From an uncultured Prevotella sp. (GTDB lineage: Bacteria; Bacteroidota; Bacteroidia; Bacteroidales; Bacteroidaceae), in NCBI GenBank assembly GCA_946614435.1, contig CAMOGW010000016.1:1-51044 (forward strand): 51,044 bases of DNA. Reading direction: 5' to 3'. This document shows, in pieces, positions 43,818-49,952 of this stretch. The position numbers were made by a program, and so were the translations under genes. How positions within the stretch are numbered: the first letter of the stretch is position 1; each line of letters opens with the position of its first letter. Below the pieces are notes generated by a model, which was given only the letters and a program-made list of their open reading frames with translations, did no database searches and was not told the DNA's origin.

Positions 43818-43998
43818 TGCTTTCGTTCAGCATACAAAAGTACTACATTTTTGCTATACGCGAAAGGATTTAAGCAATTTTAAATGAAATTGGGAAAACG
43901 CCTCCGCTCCATTTATTAATCCAAATATGGCATATAACAGCTATTTGTATATATTTCTAAGAGGATTCTTCTGCTTCCTCTGTGTTATCGCCCTTCTT
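43818..43998. repeat. 181-bp direct repeat, copy 1
   Basis: This copy matches 45901-46081 at 180 of 181 positions (C/T at 43828/45911). It covers the gyrA promoter region and the last 14 codons of the RhuM gene. The two copies are 2083 bases apart in the same orientation. Confidence 0.97.
43835..43864 (-). promoter_or_regulatory. gyrA promoter
   Basis: The minus strand reads TTTC (43864-43861), about 18 bases, TACTTTTG (43842-43835), leaving a leader of about 105 bases before the gyrA ATG at 43729. It lies wholly within the 181-bp repeat. Confidence 0.65.
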
Positions 43999-44973
43999 AT
44001 TCTTCAATTTTTTGACTGCCTTGTCAAAATCGCTTTCTAATAGTCGCATCTCCCTTTCACGGTAAATTTCAAATTCCCGTTCAGCCTTCTCAATAGCTTC
44101 CTGATGTGATACGGTTCCATTGCCTTCAAGTATGTTTTTCCGTAGTCGGAGTATTTGGTCGTCAAGAGCAGCAATCCAGTCGGCCATCGTCATGGGGTTT
44201 TGCTCTAAAGCCTGGAACTCTGCATAGTCAAGAAATTGCGATGTGAGCAGGTTCAGCCGTTGCAGTTCCAATTCTGTCAGATAGTTCTTGGCTATCTTCA
44301 CATCATCACGGGTCACATAATTGCCCTTGAAGTTGGTCATTCCCACGAAAGGCTTTTCGTTATCCACCCGCTCATATATAAGTTCAGCTGCCGTATGCTC
44401 ATGCACGGCATAGTGCATCTTATTCTGTACAGTAGCAAAGAACATTTTCGTCATTTTTGCCCTTGGGTCATAGTCGGTAGAGGTGGCATAGATGTCCGTC
44501 ACTTGTTGATAGAAATTACGTTCACTGCTACGGATGTCACGAATGCGTTGCAGCAGTTCCTTGAAGTAACGGTTGCCCCCCTGCTTCAGCCGTTCGTCGT
44601 CCATCGTGAATCCCTTCTGAATGTACTCATGCAATCGCTGTGTGGCCCAACGACGGAAACGCACGGCAATGGGCGACTGCACACGGTAGCCAAGGGCGAT
44701 GATCATGTCGAGATTATAATGATCAATCTCTCTTTGTACTTGACGCTTACCTTCTTGGCGAACTAGAAAGAATTTCTTTCGAGTTCCCTCTTCGTCAAGT
44801 TCCTTATCCTGATAAATATTACCTACATGAAGGCTGATGTTCTGAGGAGTAGTAGCATATATTTCTGCAAGATTCTCTCTTGTCAGCCACACATCCTCGT
44901 CGGCAAAGCGCACGTTCACCTTCACCTTGCCCTCGTCATCTTTATAGAGTATAAGTTTATTTTCCTTGTCCAT
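43957..44973 (-). CDS. RhuM family protein
   Basis: The 338-residue protein is full length for the RhuM (virulence protein) family: VNVRFADEDVWLTRENLAEIYATTPQNIS near the start, YNLDMIIALGYRVQS and RFRRWATQRLHEYIQKGF in the centre, and ATSTDYDPR..FFATVQNKMHYAVHEHTAAELI later. It ends in coiled coil and an acidic tail. RhuM genes are frequently found in restriction-modification and defence islands, but their biochemical action is unknown. The final 14 codons lie in direct repeat 1 and recur, without the rest of the gene, in repeat 2. A promoter at 45107-45114 gives it a 130-base leader. Confidence 0.93.
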   Translation of the reverse strand: MDKENKLILYKDDEGKVKVNVRFADEDVWLTRENLAEIYATTPQNISLHVGNIYQDKELDEEGTRKKFFLVRQEGKRQVQREIDHYNLDMIIALGYRVQSPIAVRFRRWATQRLHEYIQKGFTMDDERLKQGGNRYFKELLQRIRDIRSSERNFYQQVTDIYATSTDYDPRAKMTKMFFATVQNKMHYAVHEHTAAELIYERVDNEKPFVGMTNFKGNYVTRDDVKIAKNYLTELELQRLNLLTSQFLDYAEFQALEQNPMTMADWIAALDDQILRLRKNILEGNGTVSHQEAIEKAEREFEIYREREMRLLESDFDKAVKKLKNKKGDNTEEAEESS

Positions 44974-45005
44974 TTGATTGTCTGTTTTAATCGGTTCCTG
45001 TCAGA

Positions 45006-45098
45006 TTACGCAAAAGCCATTCCACTTTCTTCCCCACACCCCTCGTCTTCTTTCGGGTATTGCCTGATGAGATATTGTTGTAATGCTCGTTCTGTCAT
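45006..45098 (-). pseudogene. Remnant of AlbA_2 (Schlafen-like) protein N-terminus
   Basis: The frame ATG 45098 to TAA 45006 encodes 30 residues beginning MTERALQQYLIRQYPKEDEG, like the start of AlbA_2/Schlafen-type ATP-binding proteins of Bacteroidetes (typically ...QQYLLRQYPxENExCEWKEF...). After Cys it departs (GEESGMAFA). It lies in the leader of the RhuM mRNA and could also be translated as a leader peptide. Family call is from memory of the motif; a deletion or frameshift scar is inferred. Confidence 0.45.
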
Positions 45099-45106
45099 AT
45101 CGTTTG

Positions 45107-45114
45107 CAAAGGTA
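45107..45114 (-). promoter_or_regulatory. -7 element for AlbA_2 remnant and RhuM
   Basis: The minus strand reads TACCTTTG, nine bases before ATG 45098 and 134 before the RhuM ATG. Confidence 0.6.
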
Positions 45115-45142
45115 TAACTATTTCGGCCAATTTATCGAAAAG

Positions 45143-45697
45143 TTATTTTTCAAAAGCCCACTTGTACTTCTCTTGTTTAGAAATCTTCATCAAGCAGTCT
45201 TTGTAAAGAGCTCCATCACCGCCAAAGAAGTAAATGTCACTACAAAACTCTTCCCACCATCCTTCTTTAATAGAGGCATGCAATTTCTGAGTCTGTTTTA
45301 GCAATGGCTCCACCATTTGTGGGAATGGAGGCATTGGAAGCGTTAGACCTTTCAGTGTCATCAATGCATTACAGAAGGCCATTGCATCATCTATTGCTCT
45401 ATTATCATACTGGTTAAAAACGGTTGCGTTCTTAGCCTGTTGACACAGTAAGCGTACTTTACAGTAAACTTCACAGCGCACCCTTGTTGGGGTCTCATTT
45501 GAAATTTCCCGATTAGCCCATGTTTCGTCAATAATAAGACATCCATCAGCTGTTATGACCGCATGTTGCGGAATCCCAGCTACTGCTTCTACGTGAGACA
45601 CATAAAGAACACGAACATATTCTAAATCGAAGTTAAGGATGTCACATGCCTCTTTGACATATCCTCTAACTACTTCGTCTGCAACTGAAGTTATCAT
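45143..45697 (-). CDS. Unknown protein, 184 residues
   Basis: I do not recognise the family. The protein starts MITSVADEVVRGYVKEACDIL, has a mixed alpha/beta centre (AVITADGCLIIDETWANREI), six cysteines spread over the chain and a C-terminal helical segment with GWWEEFCSDIYFFGGDGALY. No signal peptide, membrane helix or HExxH metallopeptidase motif is visible. The stop comes nine bases before the next promoter. It lies 36 bases after the 60-residue gene, in the same direction, and both probably read from the promoter in repeat 2. A two-gene unit of this size beside RhuM and DUF2442 suggests a toxin-antitoxin or defence role, but nothing in the sequence proves it. Confidence 0.6.
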   Translation of the reverse strand: MITSVADEVVRGYVKEACDILNFDLEYVRVLYVSHVEAVAGIPQHAVITADGCLIIDETWANREISNETPTRVRCEVYCKVRLLCQQAKNATVFNQYDNRAIDDAMAFCNALMTLKGLTLPMPPFPQMVEPLLKQTQKLHASIKEGWWEEFCSDIYFFGGDGALYKDCLMKISKQEKYKWAFEK

Positions 45698-45733
45698 GAT
45701 TCTTTATACATTATTCTTAACTTTGTTTCGCTA

Positions 45734-45916
45734 CTATTTCAGATATTTGTTAAGGATTTCTTGCTTGATATTAGGTATTTTTGCAAGTCTCTCATTTGCT
45801 CTTTTAACTTTATTTTCTATTTCATTAAGTTTATGGAGTATTTCGTCTTGATTATTTATGGAAACAATAATATCAAATCCATCAATATCTGCACGGCTTA
45901 TGCTTTCGTTTAGCAT
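45734..45916 (-). CDS. Short coiled-coil protein, 60 residues
   Basis: The first 18 bases lie in direct repeat 2; the rest is unique. Its start MLNESISRADIDGFDIIVSI is followed by a helix with heptads (EILHKLNEIENKVKRANERL) and a basic end. The -7 box at 45918-45925 nearly touches the ATG, so translation would be almost leaderless. The first repeat copy starts the same way (MLNES) but stops within about 12 codons, so this frame was created or completed by the unit joined to the repeat. Lacking a known family, it could be an antitoxin-like partner of the 184-residue gene. Confidence 0.5.
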   Translation of the reverse strand: MLNESISRADIDGFDIIVSINNQDEILHKLNEIENKVKRANERLAKIPNIKQEILNKYLK

Positions 45917-45917
45917 A

Positions 45918-45925
45918 CAAAAGTA
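45918..45925 (-). promoter_or_regulatory. Duplicate gyrA-type -7 element in front of the unknown pair
   Basis: The minus strand reads TACTTTTG followed by TATG: the ATG of the 60-residue frame is 2-4 bases away. Confidence 0.65.
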
Positions 45926-46039
45926 CTACATTTTTGCTATACGCGAAAGGATTTAAGCAATTTTAAATGAAATTGGGAAAACGCCTCCGCTCCATTTATT
46001 AATCCAAATATGGCATATAACAGCTATTTGTATATATTT

Positions 46040-46081
46040 CTAAGAGGATTCTTCTGCTTCCTCTGTGTTATCGCCCTTCTT
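46040..46081 (-). pseudogene. Duplicated 3' end of RhuM gene
   Basis: Fourteen codons (KKGDNTEEAEESS and stop) identical to the end of the intact RhuM gene, present because they lie in repeat 2. The bases before them (46082 onward) are unrelated. Confidence 0.9.
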
Positions 46082-46117
46082 TTTTGCAAAAAAGTTGTTG
46101 GTATCGAAAATAATTCC

Positions 46118-46125
46118 TATCTTTG
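46118..46125 (+). promoter_or_regulatory. -7 element of DUF4160-DUF2442 pair
   Basis: TATCTTTG followed by CACAG, 28 bases before ATG 46154. GTTG near 46094-46100 could be the -33. Confidence 0.6.
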
Positions 46126-46153
46126 CACAGTCACTATAAATTGAGATAGAGAT

Positions 46154-46291
46154 ATGCCAGAAGTAGGAAGTGAGTTCACATTGCTTGTAAAGGAGAAGAT
46201 AAAGGCAAATGACCTGAAGAAGATTAAGGCGGTCATCGATGAGAATGCCGACCTGATTATCAAGCGTTGGGAGGAGCATTTTAATAGTTAA
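46154..46291 (+). pseudogene. DUF4160 gene with internal deletion
   Basis: The 45-residue frame begins MPEVG, as DUF4160 proteins do, then jumps straight to their C-terminal helix (LKKIKAVIDENADLIIKRWEEHF). The family's central FYSNEHxPPHxHV block, holding its conserved histidines, is missing. A promoter and a proper ATG remain and the DUF2442 gene follows after 16 bases. DUF4160-DUF2442 neighbours are regarded as toxin-antitoxin-like, so the deletion would disable one partner. If the family call is wrong this is simply a small expressed protein. Confidence 0.6.
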
Positions 46292-46307
46292 TAAAGGGGG
46301 ATACGTT

Positions 46308-46715
46308 ATGAAAATTACAAAGATTTGGTTTACTGCTGATCATATATTCGGCAGAGACGAAGAGGGAAAGGAGTACAGCCAGTCGCTGCTCTGGTACCCT
46401 AAGTTGAGGGCTGCATCTGATGAAGAACGTAGCCAATACACCTTTGGTTATGACGGCATCCATTGGCGTAGTCTTGATGAAGACATCAGTTTTGAGAGCT
46501 TTACCTATGAAGATTCAGAGCCATCAGCCCTACAGCGTTTCTTCCTGACCCACAAGGAAATCAACGTGGCAGAATTTGCCCGTTCCATTGGGATGAACGC
46601 CACGCTGCTGCGCAACTATATCAATGGTTTCAAGAAGCCTTCTGCTGAGAGGGAAAGTGAAATCCTCGCCCATATTCATAAACTGGGTAAGGAGATGATA
46701 GCTGCCTGCTTCTAG
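46308..46715 (+). CDS. DUF2442 protein with C-terminal helix-turn-helix
   Basis: Residues 1-70 are DUF2442 (MKITKIWFTADHIFG, GRDEEGKEYSQSLLWYPKLR, GYDGIHWRSLDEDISFESF). Residues ~85-112 form an XRE-like helix-turn-helix (VAEFARSIGMNATLLRNYINGFKKPSAE). The protein is probably a DNA-binding antitoxin or regulator that autorepresses. It follows the DUF4160 remnant by 16 bases. The 5' 44 codons recur inverted at the left window edge. After the TAG stop the same frame stays open for 59 more codons (see 46716-46895). Confidence 0.82.
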   Translation: MKITKIWFTADHIFGRDEEGKEYSQSLLWYPKLRAASDEERSQYTFGYDGIHWRSLDEDISFESFTYEDSEPSALQRFFLTHKEINVAEFARSIGMNATLLRNYINGFKKPSAERESEILAHIHKLGKEMIAACF

Positions 46716-46895
46716 CAGGCGAGTAGCCGCAAGTTCCGCCGTAAGGCGCATGTGTTGTTACATCAGGGAAAGCATCATCTTCTTCCTTTCAAGTCCTTTG
46801 AGGTGATGAGCCCTTGGGATTTGGGCGGTGATGGAAAGCATTTTTGTGGCTTCCGTCCTGATGAAGAATGGTTTGTCAAGCTGATGAGGAAATAA
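46716..46895 (+). other. Open in-frame extension after the DUF2442 stop
   Basis: The frame continues from TAG 46713 for 59 codons to TAA 46893, without an ATG near its start. It encodes a protein-like, histidine- and aromatic-rich segment (HVLLHQGKHHLLPFKSFEV, WDLGGDGKHFCGFRPDEEWF). It looks like the C-terminal piece of a gene of which the rest is gone, or an extension cut off by the stop. TAG is an ordinary stop elsewhere in the window (for example at 10027 and 20094), so recoding is not assumed. Confidence 0.45.
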
Positions 46896-47134
46896 ACTGT
46901 TTGATGGGGATATTTTGTTCTAACTCCTGCTGTGCGATCTTTATGAACCTAAAGAACATTATAGGCTAGACACTAATACCTGTGGAACAAATATTATTTT
47001 CAAAACTGCAAAAAGGCCATCCATCATTTCAAGGTATCTGTCATACATCCCAGCAAGGGCATAGCATGCTAAGGGTATTACTGACAAAACAACAAACAAA
47101 CCAAGAACTTTCCTCATATTATACTGAGAATTTT
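46896..47134. other. Intergenic, one doubtful small frame
   Basis: About 240 bases with no confident gene. The minus frame 47117-46959 is listed separately. No terminator or promoter box was recognised. Confidence 0.5.
46959..47117 (-). CDS. Possible 52-residue membrane peptide
   Basis: The frame starts MRKVLGLFVVLSVIPLACYAL and has a second hydrophobic stretch (GLFAVLKIIFVPQVLV), so it could be a two-helix membrane peptide. It lies 17 bases after the FtsZ-partner gene in the same direction. Composition is the only support; it may be chance. Confidence 0.3.
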   Translation of the reverse strand: MRKVLGLFVVLSVIPLACYALAGMYDRYLEMMDGLFAVLKIIFVPQVLVSSL

Positions 47135-47719
47135 TCAACTGTAGCTCTCCCATACAACCAATTCCCTCGGCAGCGTAATCACCTTTAATCGCTCATACCA
47201 GATGCGCGACGATCCGGCTATATGCTTCTGCGTATGTCCGCTGATAATGTAGTAACTGGCGGTGTACTCATCCATTATGTCGAGGAAAACCTTTTTGATG
47301 CGCGAGCTTTTCTCATTGATGGCGTTATCGAGCGGATTCACCAGATGGTCCACGCCCTCCAGGATTTTCTCCTTGTCCATCATCTTTGCCGTAGCCATGT
47401 AGTAACGTGTAAGTTCTGCACGATAATCGGTCAGACGCTTGAACTCGATGCCCTCAGGATGAGCTAGGAACAGCAGGTACACGGCCTTATGTACGGGCTG
47501 AAGTTCTATCTCCTTGTTGCCTAAGTCCATCAGGAAGAAACGGTAGTCCTTTGTTATCAGTAGCCTGCTCAACTTCGCACGTGCCGCCTCTATGCGCAGT
47601 TCCTCCAACAAGGGCGCACCAATGGCCTTCAGCAGCAAGTATTTCCGACCTGCAGCCACCAATTCCTTCACTAACAGGGAAAGGTCAACGGCAATTTCTT
47701 CGGGCGTTCTTTCCATCAT
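47135..47719 (-). CDS. Unknown FtsZ-associated protein, 194 residues
   Basis: I do not recognise a named family, but the core (ELQPVHKAVYLLFLAHPEGIEFKRL, TDYRAELTRYYMATAKMMD) has the look of a conserved Bacteroidales protein. It is helical, without signal or membrane segments; the ITKDYRFFLMDLGNKEIEL segment may be a beta hairpin. The long frame starting at 47878 overlaps the ftsZ end; the double Met at 47719/47716 is the likely start, seven bases after the ftsZ stop. Tight coupling to the FtsZ paralog suggests they act together. Its C-terminal half has basic and tyrosine-rich patches (YTASYYIISGHTQKHI). Confidence 0.7.
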   Translation of the reverse strand: MMERTPEEIAVDLSLLVKELVAAGRKYLLLKAIGAPLLEELRIEAARAKLSRLLITKDYRFFLMDLGNKEIELQPVHKAVYLLFLAHPEGIEFKRLTDYRAELTRYYMATAKMMDKEKILEGVDHLVNPLDNAINEKSSRIKKVFLDIMDEYTASYYIISGHTQKHIAGSSRIWYERLKVITLPRELVVWESYS

Positions 47720-47726
47720 CTTCAGG

Positions 47727-48938
47727 CTACTCTTCTGTTTCACGTACAATACCAGACAACCAATCCCGAATCTTCTCACCAATCGTAGGTTGTGGCTTGG
47801 GCTGTTCTTCAACGGCAGGTAGTTCTGGCTCTGGTGCCTGCTCAACGATGAATTCAGGTTCAGCAATCGGTTCCTCAACTTCTTTCTTGACAGGTCTGTA
47901 GAGTTGGGGTATCAAACTCTCGTAGTAGGCATCATCTTTCAGTTCCTCGTCAATCTCCTGACTGTCCTCCATACCCGTAGCCAGTATTGTCACCTTTGCA
48001 TCCTCACCAATGCTGTTATCGCTGGATATACCCCAGATAACTTCAATATACGGATTCAGACTATCAAAGAAGTCATCTATCTCCTGCATCTCGGGGACCA
48101 TGATGGGGGCTTCCTCACTGGAATAGATGTTGAATAGTATCCGCTTGGCTTTGCTGATGTCACTACCATAGAGAAGCGGCGAATGAAGGGCGTTTTGTAT
48201 TGCCCTTTCCACGCGTTTCTCGCCACTGGCCCGTCCCATCGCCATGATGGCACCACCGCCATCACGCATGGTCGTTTCTACATCACGGAAGTCAAGATCT
48301 ATACCTCCGTTGCTGTTTACCGTAATCAGTTCCGAAATACCAATCACGGCATCCTTCAGTATATTGTCGGCTCTTGCGAATGACTCCTTTACAGAGATGG
48401 GTGTATCGGCATAAACATCACATAGTCGCTCATTGTTGATAATGAGCAGCGCATCCACATTCTTCCGCATTTCGTCCACACCTTTCAAGGCACGGATAAT
48501 CTTCTGCTTCTTTTCAAAGCGGAAGGGGATGGTCACAATCCCAATGGTCAGCATGCCCATCTTCCGTGCAACGCTGGCCACCACAGGTGCAGAGCCGGTT
48601 CCAGTGCCGCCGCCCATACTGGCCGTGATAAAAACCATCTTTGTACCATCGCTTAAAAGATGTTCTATGTCAGCGATATTCTTTTCTGCCTCAGATCTGC
48701 CGATTTCTGGTTTTCCGCCAGCACCAAGTCCTTCGCCAAGTAGTATCTTCACAGGCACTGGCGATGGAGCCAGTGATTTGCTATCTGTATTACATACGGC
48801 CAAGGTCACGCCCGAAATTTTCTCGTCGTACATATTCCTGACGGCATTACAACCTCCGCCACCGACACCAATCACTTTGATGATGCCCTGCATCTTGTCT
48901 TCCACCGGACCAAAGTCTAACAATGTATTTTCATCCAT
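47727..48938 (-). CDS. ftsZ: FtsZ paralog, tubulin-like GTPase
   Basis: The 403-residue protein is a complete FtsZ. GTP site: VIGVGGGGCNAV (24-33), CNTDSKSL, GGGTGTG (109-115). The T7 catalytic loop IDLDFRDVETTM keeps both aspartates (D216, D219, equal to E. coli D209, D212), so it should polymerise and hydrolyse GTP. The linker (~345-380) is proline/glutamate-rich. The C-terminus IGEKIRDWLSGIV is amphipathic, not the usual FtsA/ZipA-binding peptide, and could touch the membrane itself. No ftsA, ftsQ or mur gene is near, so this is a stand-alone locus and probably a second copy rather than the division-cluster gene. Confidence 0.92.
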   Translation of the reverse strand: MDENTLLDFGPVEDKMQGIIKVIGVGGGGCNAVRNMYDEKISGVTLAVCNTDSKSLAPSPVPVKILLGEGLGAGGKPEIGRSEAEKNIADIEHLLSDGTKMVFITASMGGGTGTGSAPVVASVARKMGMLTIGIVTIPFRFEKKQKIIRALKGVDEMRKNVDALLIINNERLCDVYADTPISVKESFARADNILKDAVIGISELITVNSNGGIDLDFRDVETTMRDGGGAIMAMGRASGEKRVERAIQNALHSPLLYGSDISKAKRILFNIYSSEEAPIMVPEMQEIDDFFDSLNPYIEVIWGISSDNSIGEDAKVTILATGMEDSQEIDEELKDDAYYESLIPQLYRPVKKEVEEPIAEPEFIVEQAPEPELPAVEEQPKPQPTIGEKIRDWLSGIVRETEE

Positions 48939-48965
48939 AAATCCTTCAGATTTCTATTGTGCCTG

Positions 48966-48997
48966 CAAAATTACGTTTTTTCCCGCAAGCAACAAAA
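48966..48997 (-). promoter_or_regulatory. Promoter of FtsZ paralog operon
   Basis: The minus strand reads TTTG (48997-48994), 20 bases, TAATTTTG (48973-48966). The leader is about 24 bases. Confidence 0.8.
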
Positions 48998-49046
48998 TCT
49001 CCGCAAGCCTTGCGAAAGAGAAAAATTACGTTAATAGCATCTTCTG

Positions 49047-49261
49047 TCATATCTCTCGAGCAATGCCAAGTTTGCCAACAACATCATAAAACCTATCCTT
49101 AATTTCTTTCAAATCCTCAGCCAGTATGCTATCACACCGTTTAACTATATCCTCATTGCCTCCACGATGGTTCTGGCATCAACTCCTAATAAGTCTGCCA
49201 GCGTAGCGGACGTTTCTAGGACATCTTCTAGGACATTCCATTGTCCCGTCTCTACAAGCCT
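49047..49261 (-). pseudogene. Decayed coding sequence, family unknown
   Basis: Two overlapping minus frames read like protein: one has WNVLEDVLETSATLADLLGV and ends near 49157, the other has EDIVKRCDSILAEDLKEIKD and ends at 49047. They look like one gene split by a frameshift, with the start lost. No promoter is visible. A chance frame cannot be excluded. Confidence 0.35.
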
Positions 49262-49273
49262 TTTAACGATTCA

Positions 49274-49325
49274 TTTTTTTTCTAAGACATAGTAACATAA
49301 GAACAGATTTTTTTTTCTAAGACAT
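49274..49325. repeat. Two copies of a T-run plus CTAAGACAT
   Basis: The element TTTTTTTCTAAGACAT ends at 49290 and at 49325 (period 35). A related CTAGGACAT pair lies at 49216-49236. Confidence 0.7.
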
Positions 49326-49352
49326 TTTTTTTCTTGATACAAAGGTACTGCG

Positions 49353-49399
49353 AAAGCTTCGCGGTGAAACGGTGAAAGTGAAAACTTCGCGCTTTCCGC
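49353..49399. repeat. Left inverted terminal repeat of HU-like/smalltalk cassette
   Basis: The outer 31 bases (AAAGCTTCGCGGTGAAACGG...) match the reverse complement of 50744-50774 with one mismatch; similarity continues, with an 8-base indel, through CTTTCCGC at 49392-49399 (GCGGAAAG at 50721-50728). Confidence 0.85.
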
Positions 49400-49521
49400 A
49401 GAAATACAGGGGAAGCACGAAGTTTTTCACTTTTTTCACCTCATCCATCTTCGTCTGTCCTTACATGCAGATCAAGTTAGCTACCGTTACATGCAGGACA
49501 GGTTCGCGAATGCCAGTGCCA

Positions 49522-49623
49522 TCAGAACCCAACTGTGCAGGACGTGGTAGTGATGGTGGTTGCTATGGCTGTGAGAATGGTGATCACGATGTCGATGACT
49601 GTTTTCCATAAATTGTTTTTCAT
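49522..49623 (-). CDS. Smalltalk family peptide, 33 residues
   Basis: The frame from ATG 49623 to TGA 49522 encodes MKNNLWKTVIDIVITILTAI followed by ATTITTTSC and TVGF. This is the small hydrophobic Bacteroidales family called smalltalk protein, typically found after an HU-like gene, as here. One membrane helix with a cysteine after it, possibly a tiny lipoprotein. The usual neighbouring N-acetylmuramoyl-alanine amidase is not present. Function unknown. Confidence 0.82.
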   Translation of the reverse strand: MKNNLWKTVIDIVITILTAIATTITTTSCTVGF

Positions 49624-49646
49624 GATATTATTTTATTAAAGTTAGT

Positions 49647-49735
49647 GTCAAGAATTTTTCAAGAATTTTTTTTGTCAAGAATTTTTCAAGAATTTTTTTT
49701 GTCAAGAATTTTTCAAGATTTTTTTGTCAAGAATT
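49647..49735. repeat. Tandem repeat, period 27
   Basis: Units starting GTCAAGAATTTTTCAAG at 49647, 49674 and 49701, with a fourth partial unit at 49726. Each unit holds two CAAGAATTTTT halves. Confidence 0.92.
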
Positions 49736-49744
49736 AGAGAATTT

Positions 49745-49790
49745 GAGAATTTGAGCGCTCGACCTTTGGTCGCTTTGCTTGCAAAGAATT
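49745..49790. repeat. 46-base multi-hairpin repeat, copy 1
   Basis: The unit contains three adjoining palindromes: GAGCGCTC, CGACCTTTGGTCG and CTTTGCTTGCAAAG. Copy 2 is identical at 49812-49857. Confidence 0.93.
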
Positions 49791-49811
49791 TGAGAATTAT
49801 TTTGCTTTGTT

Positions 49812-49857
49812 GAGAATTTGAGCGCTCGACCTTTGGTCGCTTTGCTTGCAAAGAATT
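49812..49857. repeat. 46-base multi-hairpin repeat, copy 2
   Basis: Same sequence as 49745-49790, separated by 21 bases. The three small hairpins would fold in series in RNA from either strand. Confidence 0.93.
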
Positions 49858-49952
49858 AGAGAATGATTAGCGATTAGAGCCGTCAGTCTTATATCTGAAG
49901 AGTCTATATACTCCCCTCTCCAATCGGAGAGGGGTTGGGGGTGAGGCTTCTT

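Larger units (their letters stand above)
45901..46081. repeat. 181-bp direct repeat, copy 2
   Basis: Same sequence as 43818-43998 with one mismatch. It carries a copy of the gyrA promoter (45918-45925) and of the RhuM 3' end; beyond 46081 the RhuM frame is not continued. Confidence 0.97.

Noticed and set aside
46040..46279. 79-codon minus frame ending in the RhuM tail sequence
   Set aside because: The upstream part is antisense to the DUF4160 remnant and its promoter; only the last 14 codons, duplicated with the repeat, are of RhuM origin.
46713..46715. TAG recoding at the DUF2442 stop
   Set aside because: Several ordinary genes in the window end in TAG, so it is a normal stop codon here; the open frame beyond is better seen as a scar or lost domain.
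49372..49611. 79-codon plus-strand frame
   Set aside because: It is antisense to the smalltalk gene and covers the terminal repeat; its composition is not protein-like.
49647..49857. CRISPR-like array
   Set aside because: The units are tandem or contain their own palindromes, have no spacers of constant length, and no cas gene is present.
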